From the NCBI GenBank assembly GCA_018340375.1, contig JAFFJZ010000003.1, positions 310,001 through 374,000 on the forward strand: a DNA stretch of 64,000 nt, given 5' to 3'. Below are positions 1-10,487 of the stretch, piece after piece (positions within the stretch are counted from its first letter, which is position 1; every line of letters begins with the position of its first letter). The translations under genes were made by a program, and so were the position numbers. Origin of the DNA: Gonatopus flavifemur. Taxonomy: Eukaryota; Arthropoda; Insecta; Hymenoptera; Dryinidae. Under the pieces are notes generated by a model that saw only the letters and a program-made list of their open reading frames with translations, was not told the origin of the DNA and searched no databases.

Positions 1-3000
1 CAATTATAAGGAACATTAGGTGAATTGCTCAATCCCGGCTGAATCGAGGATGGAATGGATGGTGCACTTGTCATAATATGTTGCTGTTGTTGTTGATGAT
101 ATAAGTAGTTTGAGTAATATGGATCATATTCCAAAGAATATCCTACTGATGAGCCAGATGAATTTATTATATCTATTGGAATAAATGGAGTTTGAACGAT
201 TCAGTGTTGGAGATCCTTCAATTTATAAATTAATGTGAATTACAATTTTAGATAAATTTATGAAATGATACTTCGTTATTCTACAATAATTCGAGGTCAA
301 TTGAAATGTTAAATATTATTCCTCAAACTTGAGGGAATACCAGTGACCTATAACGTTGATTAATTTTTTTTATATAACATTTATTAAGGGATTATAATAT
401 TCAATCAATTACATCAAACTTTGGATCAATAAATCCAGAATCAATCAAACGATCCGGGTCTGGTCTGCTGTTTAATCAAATTGTCATGAATAATTAGAAC
501 GAAATTTCATTATTAGACAATAAAAGACCTTTATTCAGTTTTTTTTTATATTATAACAAATATAACCCGTGCACAATTATTTTGATACCAGAGTCGGTTT
601 CTCTGATTCATTCTGAATTCTTTTATATAAAGATCAATGTAATTAATTGAATATCAATGACGTAAAACGGTTGAAAAAAAAATCTAGTAGTTCTCTAGAG
701 GAAGAATATACCATGGGATACTCTCGAGAAATGTTTTATAGGGAATAAAATACTGCTCTGTAACAAAAAATTGTCTTTGGAAAATGGCAGTACAGAACGG
801 TACTTAGTGGTCATTAATTTATATAAGCTCAATCTTGAATACGCATTCCCTAACAGGACCGCGATCGACGGATCACGTTGTACAGCGTGGATTTGAGGTG
901 GAATGGACGTACATGTGACATAGAAGGGGGGGTAGTGGAGAAATGTCCGCTCTACTTTGAATGCGAACATTTGTTCATTGACTCTATGTCCGTACCTCCA
1001 ATCCACCCGTATGGAAATCTTTTGCTGAAATGTATCATAAATAATCTCGGAAAACATCGCAAAGACTCTGACAAATATTTGATAACTTCGAAGCATTCTG
1101 TAAAAATTTTTTCCATTTCTTTTTCAGCCAAACAATAAAGAAATTGAGCTCTGAAAAAAGTCCTGACAATATTCTGATAAATTTTTAACATTTTTTAGAA
1201 TAAAAAACTGCTTGAAAACAAAAAAATCTGTTTTCGATAGTCAGAAAAATGTTAGAAATGTATCACAGTTTCGTCAGAATTTTTTTCAGAGCCCAATTTC
1301 TTTCCTATTCATCTGAAAAAGATGACAAAACTCTTATGAACTCTGAAAAAAGTCTGTACAGAGGGCTCCAAATTTATTAGATTCAGACCACAATTTAAAA
1401 TCGTAAAAGGTACTTTTCGATTAATGTAATTCAACGCAATGTTATAAAGGAACGAACATTCTACCAATCATTTTGATACACTTTTAGGAAACAGGCAAGT
1501 CTCGTCTAAAGGTAGGTAATCTCACAGTGATTGAAATGATCCTTCCGTTTCTGAGTTTATCAGTCAGAAGTTGTCAATTTTCAAAGGCCCGCCTGGTTGG
1601 TTTCCTCTCAAATTAATTAACAACCATTCCATGCTAATTAAATACCCTCAGAGCATGTATTACTGGAGCACGCAAGTGGTTCCCGACTTTTTATTTTGTA
1701 ATTGTCTGAAACAAAAAGTCGGAAACCGTATCATCCCATATGGAAATATTTCGCTGAAAAATTTATGCGAGATATCGCATTTCTTCTGCAAAAATCTGAA
1801 AACTTCTGCCAAACTCTGAGAACCTCTGAAATTTTTATGAAAAATCTAATAAATTCGGGACATTTTGTACAGACGTTTTTCAGACTTTTTTCAAAGTTTG
1901 TAAGAATTTTTCCATTTTTTCAGACAAATAGGAACGAAATTGCGCCTTGAGAAAACTTTGACAAACCTTGAAAATAAATGGTTGACATATTTGATAATTT
2001 TTGATTTTTTTTTTCCTTTCAATAGTCAGAAGAATATTGAAAATTCGTCAGAGTTTCGTCAGAATTTTTTCAGAGCACAATTTCGATTCTGTTCGTTTGA
2101 AAAAGAATGAAAAAAGTGTGTACAGAATGCCCCAAATTCTCAGAGTTTGTCTGATTTTTTCAGAGACTTTTTATAGTTTTTCAGAAATTTTTCAGCAAAA
2201 TATTTCCATACGGGATGCACCTTCTAGCAATATACATATCACATTCAAAATTAACATTTCCTACTTATTACAAATAAACAGAAGTGTTTATATACCTTTG
2301 GTTTTTTGGTAATTCAATAAAGTATCGTAATAATGTTTTTTGTATGAAGATGGTACAGTACATTCATTTTGTACCAGAAAATTGGCTGAACTAGGATTTG
2401 ACTCGGCTAATATGTACCTAAAAATAATAATATCCAATTATCACGTGATTTACAATTAAGATAAACAAAACATATCGTATTATTTTCTTGTTATCTATAC
2501 CTGCAAGGGATGCCTTCGTCTGAAATACTGAATACAGGACAGGTTTTAACGATCCTCGAGTCTTGGTTTATTTCAAGCATTTTTAAAGGAATTCTATTTT
2601 TTTGGATATCTTTGCGAGGCGCTTTTTTATTCGATGTTACAATCCTTTTTTTCCTTCCACTTTTAGTTTTTTTTTGACCATTCACGAGGGAAGGATCGTC
2701 AGAGCTCAGTGTTAGATCCATTGCCCCTGATATGACAGATTTTACATCAAGTTTGATTGGATTTTCCTCTGTCCTTTGATATATCTTTAACGAGTTATCG
2801 ACTGGATATGAAGGCATCGGTTGTGGACAGGATTTCGTCTGAGGAAAAGCTGATACTTCTAAAATAAAGGTAAAATAGTGCATTACGTATCAAGGGAAGA
2901 AAAAGTACATCATTACCAACGAGGGTGAGGGCGGCGACACACGAGTCGTTACGGCATACTTACCTCCCGACATATATATATATATATATATATACAGGGT

Positions 3001-5285
3001 GTATATATGTTTATATTCATGTATTAATACATGAAATATATATATATATATATATATTTATGTTTCATAATACTCGCGCGGAGAGTCCACGCAAACAATA
3101 TAAAAATGTGCAGGGACCGTTCGCGAGATCTACCGAATGATTATTCTCACACCGAAATATGAAATTCATTTTTTACATTATGCGTGACCCTTCATCCATC
3201 TTTCTTTCTTTCTTTCTTGAAATAAAGAAATAGAACTTATTCACTTTCCTTTCCTAGGGCGGGAAAACGTACTTTCCTCCCGCTCTACTGGCATGGGAAG
3301 TGGCACTTTCTGCGTGAGTGTTATGAAAAATCATTTTACGTGATATCAGGAAAATCAAAATATTCATGAATAAATAATAAATGTACATTACCAACGATAA
3401 TATCTTCTTTGATTCTTTTGAAATAATTTCCTATGCTATTTTTAAGTTCGCCACCTATCACAAAATTATCCAACTCCGAAACCTAATGTTATAACGATGT
3501 TTGTTTATTGCAACACTTATTTCTTGGAACGATTAGAATACGATATAATTACTTGCGCGTTTGTACTGATGTTTGAATTGTTTCCATGCCAATTAACAAA
3601 ATCCATTTTAAAGATATCATTCTGAACAGCTCGTTGAATACTTTTCATCTCCTCGTTACAATCTTTTTGCACTTCTTTTGGTTCCTGTTTACCAATTATG
3701 TTAACACGCGTCACTGACTTTTCTTGAAAGTCATTTTCAGGTTGCAAGTATTTGATTTCCATTGTCAAATTGGGGTTTTCGTTCTTCATTTCACATAGAT
3801 CCATCGTCCACGCATTATGATTCGAATTTCCCAATACCATATTGGGATGTAATCTTTTAGTTGCGGACAAATCCTGTAAATTATTGTTTCAAAATCTAAG
3901 TGAACTCGAAGTCCGATTACATTATATGGTCATCTTCAATGGCAAACGAACCTGGTACGGTGATTGCGAAACGTATCGCACATCGCTTGAACAAAAGTTA
4001 TTGAATTTATTAGAGGGCATCCTTATAAATTTATTATCAATTGTTTTCAGAACAACATTTTGATTTGAAATCTCGTAAGCGTTATTTGGAAGTATCGGCA
4101 AAGCAGGCGCCTGGAACCAATGTACGCCAACATTTTGTGGTATACCCATCAATTCGATGGGTTGATTACTGTGTGTTTTAGGATACGCGCAATCGTGATC
4201 AGAGATCTTATGAAAGTAATTTAAATTCTCCATCCGACTTTGCGTAACGGAAATTTCATTCACAGGAAACCCGCGAAACACTTCGGCATCTTGATATATC
4301 AACTGGAAAAGAGGATTTTGATTCAATTTCAGACATATCCCTTAGATGAGAATGGACAAGATTTTTATTCGATATCATACTTTAGGTGAATTTGTACTTG
4401 GCATCGTGGAATACTCGATAGAATGTTCCGAAGTTGTTAACGCAGACGCTACAGGGTTGTTTGGAGTAACCGTAGTGGTCGGTCGAAGGATACAATTCTC
4501 ATTTTTTTCAGATACTTCTAATTTTAGCATAGACTCCATGGCAATGGCGCTGCGAGGAAATTTTTATATGTAAAAAATGAAAAAAAAATAACAATAAAAA
4601 CAGACGAGGAAAACTTGAAAATCCGTTACACGCTTACCTTTGATGAAACAATGGTGCATTGATTCTAACAAAACCAGTGATTTTATGAAACACATCTTTA
4701 ATAGTTTCTTCTGAAACACCATTGGGCGGGGAAACCATAGATACCAGTAATTTTAACCCATTGGCATCAAAGTCTTCCAATAAAACAACAAGGGTCTTCA
4801 ATAAACGTTCGTAGGCTAGAATACCATCTTCCGGTTGATACATATGCAACAGTTGTGCCACAGTTTTTGTGATACTAGTCCCTTCGTAACTCTTTCTCAA
4901 TGCGGTCCACAAGGTGACAAATGCCTCAAGATCAGATCTGATCGCATCTATCATACCGCCAGAAGATTCTGTACCAATCGCAATTAACTTACACGCATTT
5001 ACAAAGATTGAAAATAAAAAAATAAGTTTAATTACAAATAAAATATCTCAATTCTTTCTCATTACAAACTCTCTCGTACACTGTCATTTAAAAGAACAAA
5101 TGAAGTTCAATGTTTTCTACTATAATTTTATCCAAAATAATGAATAATCATCAAATATATAAAAATTAATCGTATATTTCAAAGTCAGTGACGAGATTTA
5201 AAAAATCCAGATGGGTTATTTTCTTTGGGATAAAAATGTGGGTATATTTCGATCTTTGATACTCACGTTTAGTTGAAATATCCAT
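1..5285 (-). CDS. unrecognised multi-exon nuclear-type protein, partial (continues left of window)
   Basis: I do not recognise this protein. Seven exons join in phase with GT/AG sites: 4638-4987, 4381-4549, 3952-4302, 3553-3873, 3392-3482, 2501-2858 and 2296-2417, giving about 587 codons. An eighth exon, 215-1, probably follows. The first coding exon is uncertain: an ATG at 5285 opens MDISTKREYQ, but no clean in-phase join to 4987 was found. Residues from 4638-4987 form a probably helical domain (DLEAFVTLWTALRKS, LLKTLVVLLEDFDANGLKLL). The middle is Asn/Ser-rich. Exon 2501-2858 has a basic stretch (KKTKSGRKKR, NKKAPRKD) that looks like a nuclear localisation signal. The last exon has a short Gln run. 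Exon 215-1 appears to change frame near 185-200, which could be an assembly indel. If the donor after 2296 is not used, the protein ends at a stop at 2288-2290. Confidence 0.6.
1006..1380. repeat. truncated copy of the CCCGTATGGAAAT inverted-repeat family
   Basis: It begins with CCCGTATGGAAATCTTTTGC, the left end of the 1735-2214 element, and continues with the same CTCTGAAAAAAGTC-rich interior. No matching right end was found. It lies in the last intron of the left-edge gene model. The right limit is approximate. Confidence 0.5.
1735..2214. mobile_element. MITE-like element, CCCRTATGGAAATATTTC ends
   Basis: The left end CCCATATGGAAATATTTCGC mirrors the right end GCAAAATATTTCCATACGGG. The 480 bp interior is a degenerate array of TCTGAAAA / TTTTCAGA words and has no credible gene. 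Relatives are at 52408-52988 and 61399-62385, with a left end at 1006. Several open frames inside are low-complexity Phe/Lys/Ser strings and are not counted as genes. Confidence 0.65.
2859..3391. other. intron with TA microsatellites
   Basis: Intron between exons 3392-3482 and 2501-2858 of the left-edge gene. It holds two TA runs (about 2973-2994 and 3037-3057) and a CTTT run near 3203. I see no exon or promoter in it. Confidence 0.6.
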
Positions 5286-6283
5286 TTGCAGTCAACAATT
5301 TGATTTTTTTGTTTAAAAACAAAAAAAAAAAGACAGTTTTCCTCCTGAACTTGTCAGCCGTCTCGCAAACTCAATGAATCACAACGATCGCAACGGTTGA
5401 TCGTACAACGTACAAGTAGAAATAGTACGAAAACAATTGATTTCGTTTATTGTTTATTGTTTACAATCTATAAATTTCGTTGAATCGTTCAGGGATTTTG
5501 AAGATGGCGCTGATACGATATTATTCTTTTCGAAGAATTTTTATTATAAAAAAATATCGTGTAGAGTACCTTATTTTGAAAATTTTATGAACAGATGATA
5601 ATAATAATTCAGTCAAATTCATTCAAATACTTTACGCAAAGTAGTTTCCGAGCGGCCATTGGACTGGATTTTGAATTTCAAATGTGTGATTCAAAGTCAT
5701 AGAGATTAGAGTGTTCTATGACAATCGCTAACAATTTTAATTTTCTCAAATTTTGATGCAAAAGTGGAGTGTTCTGTACAATAAAACAATTCACAAACTA
5801 TGAAATGAATAAGAAGGTATCTTCAACTGTTCTGCCGTATGGTATATATATATATGAAAAAATAGGTACAGATCTTGGGATAAACACCATTCAAAGTCAG
5901 TTTTCGTTCGATTTTGCTGAAATGTGTTTTGCATTTTGACTGAATAGTTTTTTTTTTTGTAACAAAGTAACAAAGTAACAAAGTGAGAATTTCAATATAT
6001 CAATCTCAAGTGAAGACTAAAATTGCGCAGATGTTCTTGAACGATTAAAATAAGATATTAATAAAATTTTAATATAAACACAGCAGTACCGATGGATCTA
6101 ATAAGAAGGAAATCATTCTCAACAAAAATGACGTTATTCAATAATGATGAGCCACAAGTGTAGAACGTTATATCAAGAATGGATTATAATAATGAGATTG
6201 CGACAGTCTCAGCTTCTGCGTCTGGTTAATTGAGAATAATAATCCTCGGAGGATTTGCACAAGTTATTCGTCCCTCGAATATC
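5286..6283. other. intergenic region between divergent genes
   Basis: This lies between the minus-strand gene and the plus-strand secreted-protein gene and should hold both promoters. A TATA box sits at its right end. Otherwise it is AT-rich, with no open frame worth calling and no repeat beyond short A/T runs. Confidence 0.5.
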
Positions 6284-6293
6284 TATATAAAAG
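6284..6293 (+). promoter_or_regulatory. TATA box of the secreted-protein gene
   Basis: TATATAAAAG lies 46 bases upstream of the ATG at 6330. A start about 30 bases downstream would give a very short leader. The context CAAGATG suits insect initiation. Confidence 0.55.
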
Positions 6294-6329
6294 CAATATT
6301 GAGGTACATGCTAAATCATATCGTTCAAG

Positions 6330-9006
6330 ATGTCTCAACGTTCAAGACGTTTGTTATTCTTTTACTTAGTGGGTTTTGTGAGTTTTGTAGCAGGAAAACC
6401 TCCACCTTCCATCGCAAAACCATGGATGAGTTTTATTCCCAAACCAGGTAAAGTAAAACAATTCTTTGAATATTTTTCCTGTCAACTTGAACGAGAATGC
6501 ACAATTCACGCTTATGCTTCTCAACTTGGTTCTCTGATAAAACAAAGAGAATTTTCTTGAATATCCTTCTGCAAAGCTTTCACGCGATATTCAATAAATT
6601 AAGACCAAACAAACAAACAAACAAACAAACAAACAGGAAAATTGAAGGATAAATAATCCTTCATTAATGTATCGATTTCATGAAAGTAAATAAAATTAAA
6701 AAAAGTAAATATTTTTATTCGCACGTACAGTGTATTCAAGATCCTTGGGCCCACCGTCGATCACCGGAATGGATACAATTCCTGTGCCATACATGCCAAA
6801 ACCTTCTTTAATCCCGAAATTCGTTGATCCAAAAATGATGATCGACAAAAAGACGGAATTACTCAATAATCTTTTCGGCGGATTAGGCCCAGTTAAATTT
6901 ACCCCGTTTGGATCTTACACCGCGTACGGAGACGATACGAGTGGAGGTAAAAATATGGGGATGACTCAAGGAGGGTTTCAAGGAAGTTCTCCGTTTGACG
7001 GCACCATGGGAACATTGATTAAAAGAGGTATTCTCGGTCCAAAGCCAAGTCCGGTAGCGGGAAAATTCAACCCTTTCGCTCTACCTTCCTACAGTTCAAA
7101 ATACGATGGATCCGGTGGTGGTTTTCAAACTTATCAAAGAAAAAGAAGAAGCGTCGATGCGATATCTTCTATCAACAGTTTGAATTCAGATAGTAATAAA
7201 CCTAGTGTGAAAAATTTAGGTCCACCTCCTCCTTATCCAGGTTTAAGCACGATTCCTGAAGAACCGGAAACAGAAATTTATACATCACAATTGAAAAGTG
7301 CACATCCCACGGAATATCTCCCTGGAATGTTCTCTTCACCTTTCGCTCCAGTCCCGGCGGTGGAGCCAGCTGCGTCGATAATTACTAAGAAATCTGCATT
7401 TTTGGATAATCTTTTCAAGACCCTCGCCGTTACGACTCCACCCACGACCGATACCCCAGTACCTAAAAGTACTGTCGTACCCCCAAGCTTTTGGATTCCA
7501 TCGTCCGTCATTCCCGGCCCGACCGAATACACCGATAAAGTATCGGTGTTCCTTAATAAATTATTCGACAATATGAAATTGAAAAACGCCACGAGTATGC
7601 CTGGGGTTGTAGACGCGAGTTCCACCGAAACAAGAATCGCAAGATCGATCGAAGATCTATCGTCTATCGCTGCCGCCAAAGATGCCATCGTCGACAGCAT
7701 ACTAACGGAACTTAGCGATCTAAAAGGAGGAATGTTGACCACTCTGAACGATATGATCGCATATCAAAAAACCATGGCCATGCCTATCACCCCAACAAGT
7801 GGGAAGAAAGTGCCCAAACCTTTTGCCAGTATTTGGGCCAAACCACCCGTCGATACTACTCTTCCGTTCCAGCAGAGAATGGCGGTCCTTAGTCAAGTAT
7901 TCGACATGCTAACGGAACTTCAGAAAAACATTACGGCAGCGGTTGATGTCGCTGTAAAAAGTAGCTTAATGCCTCCTCCATCGGATAATCTGATAAAACC
8001 CCAACCGTTTGCTTCGGACAATCCTTTTGCCTCTGGATACTATTCACCCATAAATTTGACAATTTTAGACGCTATTAAACAAAAATTGTCAGATATGGAA
8101 ATGATGCCTGATGTTTACTCGAAAGCTGTGAGATCTTCGCCCATGAGTGAATCTCCTTTATGGATAGCAGAAGAAAATTTACCGTCGAAGCGACAGATTT
8201 CCGAGGACGAGTCGAATGATTTTATCGACGACGAGCGTCATGGTAGAAAACCATACGCGAGAGGTGTGCAAATGAAAATGCATCAAGGGTATCAAAGTTT
8301 ACCAGCTGGTTCCGTGGAATCTGTTCAAGCTGGAGGTGGATCCGTTCCAGGACATCAAGGAGGAGGAATCAAATTGCTTGTGAGTTTATATTATTATTAT
8401 TGATATTTCTTTTCCATTAAGAGCAACATATATTTATAATGAAAAACCATCGTTTGTACACGAAAAAAATTAATTGGCTGTGAAGAGAACAACCATGTAT
8501 CAATTGCTACAGTTGAATATCGTAGAATTTCAATTGATCACCGTTTTTCACTACAAATTCGCTAAAAGAAGACCTTTTTTTTCTATTGAGAAACTTACTT
8601 TTTAAAATCTTTACTAGTTCTTTTATAATGCGTTTCATCAAATTTAATTGTTGAACCTTAAAAATCAGGTTTTTCGTCTTTTTTAATTTTACGATTGTAT
8701 TTTACAGATTTGATTAGTAAACGAACCCATAGCGTAAAGAGTGACATTATCATTTTCTTTCAGATTCAAATGCCAAAATTGCCTAATATAGAAGCACCAA
8801 ATTTTGAAAGACAATAATATAGAGTAAAAAAAAAACAAAAGGTATTTGTTGTTGAATACGTGAATCATGAATACCATGTGTATATTCATTTGTTACAGGG
8901 ACGAATGGACGACGAGGAAAATTTCAACAATTGGGCGGATTGGACGAAATACATAAGTAGTGAAAATGAGAATCAAGATCAGAGGCATCATCATAATCAT
9001 CATTGA
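6330..9006 (+). CDS. unrecognised secreted protein, 624 aa
   Basis: Exons 6330-6447, 6731-8379 and 8899-9006 join in phase to 624 residues. Residues 1-22 (basic start, then LLFFYLVGFVSFVAG) are a signal peptide, so the product enters the secretory route. The rest is Pro/Gly/Ser-rich with no family I know. A short helical motif recurs: ELLNNLFGGL, FLDNLFKTL, VFLNKLFDNM and VLSQVFDML, each in a Pro-rich setting. Dibasic sites may be processed: RKRR at about 176-179, and SKRQ near the C-terminal part. The last exon ends in HHHNHH, a possible metal-binding tail. The large central exon is unusual and GC-richer than its surroundings. It could be a structural, cuticular, silk-like or venom protein; that is a guess from composition. 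Confidence 0.85.
6606..6635. repeat. (CAAA)n microsatellite
   Basis: Tandem CAAA/AAAC units in the first intron of the secreted-protein gene. Confidence 0.9.
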
Positions 9007-9129
9007 CGGCCGGCCGTGGATCCAGCAGGAATACTTGTAATATTGTAATTAAATCATTAAATAATTCAGAATGGAAGATATTTTGCACAAGAAGTAAACG
9101 ACAAATATGTAACAATAATTATCTCTTTT

Positions 9130-9135
9130 AATAAA
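9130..9135 (+). promoter_or_regulatory. poly(A) signal of the secreted-protein gene
   Basis: AATAAA lies 124 bases after the stop codon at 9004-9006, a normal distance for a short 3' UTR. Confidence 0.6.
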
Positions 9136-9648
9136 GCATCATTTTTAAAGAATATAAAATTGGAGTTGAATACTTTTACATTTTTCAAATTAAAATTCAA
9201 TAAAATGATAATGCAAAATATCAATTTCAATTGCATGTGTGTTTTACGTAAAACGATAACGATAAAAAAACATTGAAGTAAAAAACGTGTTTCGAGTCGT
9301 CAATTTCTGATTAGAATTGAACAAATTCTCAAAGAATCTCTCAAATTTAAGAGACGAATTGCTTGAAATACGTTATTTATTTATTTATTCATTCATTTTT
9401 TTCCTTTTTTTTCTTAATTTTGGGTGCTCAAGTCGTTGAAAATAAGTATATACGCTATTAAAAGAAATATTCATCAATTCGTATCTTGACCTTTCACAGA
9501 CTACCCTTTTTTTTTGTGCGAAAGATCATTGAAGAAAAAATTGTTCTGTATTTTAAAAAGATTAGAATAAAATGTATTCACTTTGAACAAAATAATTCTT
9601 TCGAATAGTTGAATTTAAGGTAGCCTGTAAAGGGCTACGAAGATATGA

Positions 9649-9693
<45 letters not shown>

Positions 9694-10043
9694 ATTATTA
9701 TTCATCCGTGTTTTTTAATCGTTTCAATATATAAATTAATATGTGAATAATCATAGGCCACCGTATGGCACTACCGTCGAGTTGCCGGGCACACGTGCGC
9801 AATCCTGCATCAAGTGCGTTGCTCTGTTTGACTGCAATCAGCAATGCATTGCACGCAGGGTAGCGTTAGTGTGTTGAAAGCACCGTATTAATAAAATGAC
9901 CGAATCGACAAACGACTCGAATAAAACATGTTTCGGAAGAAGCAAAGCAAAATATCTTTGTTCACGAGATAAAACAAATAAATAAATAATTCATTTCACT
10001 TACTTATTTTGATCGTGTTCTTTCTTGTTTTTGTTTTTACCAG
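9136..10043. other. intergenic region with (TTA)n run and a GC-richer patch
   Basis: It holds an ATT/TTA microsatellite at about 9649-9702. A GC-richer patch at 9760-9900, including an E-box CACGTG, resembles an insect promoter or 5' leader and could serve the putative exon at 10044-10168. No gene was identified. Confidence 0.4.
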
Positions 10044-10054
10044 GGTGTCGAGCA

Positions 10055-10168
10055 ATGTTCAACAAAATTCTCGATCGATTCTTCCGATTTATTCCGAGTG
10101 CTAGACACCCTATCTACGCTTTTACATTCTTTATTTTGTATAAAACGCAAGGAATACTGCTGATCTTG
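10055..10168 (+). CDS. putative short first exon, small membrane protein
   Basis: An acceptor (TTTTTACCAG, ending 10043) and a strong donor (CTTG|GTAAGT, after 10168) bracket an ATG opening 38 codons: MFNKILDRFFRF, then a hydrophobic segment (PIYAFTFFILYKTQGILLIL). It resembles one-helix mitochondrial or ER proteins in outline only. The next acceptor (10449) leads into a frame antisense to the last PIG-O exon, which makes that continuation doubtful. It may be real and spliced further away, or spurious. Confidence 0.25.
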
Positions 10169-10487
10169 GTAAGTATGAATATTCAAATTTCATTTCAGAA
10201 TATTCATGTCGTATAATGACAGACAATAATAATTAGCGTATAATCGGTTTTTTAATCAAAACAATCCGTGTATGGTCCCCATGTATGATCCATCGAATAT
10301 ATTAGTGATTGAAGCATAATATATACGATCGCATATTCGCGTCATACATGAAACATTGTTGTTATATGGTATAGTATGTATATGGTTTACGTACAAGCCA
10401 TAAATTAATTAAATAATTATTTTCACTAGGGTGTCTTTTTTTCTTAAAGTCACTATTGCTTAATACGCTTCCATTTAAGAACCATTA

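Noticed and set aside
1571..2312. Several 80-100 codon frames at the left of the window
   Set aside because: They run through the TCTGAAAA-word repeat and give low-complexity Phe/Ser/Lys strings.
7278..7742. 154-codon open frame antisense to the secreted-protein gene
   Set aside because: It lies wholly within a well-supported exon on the other strand and has no splice or start context.
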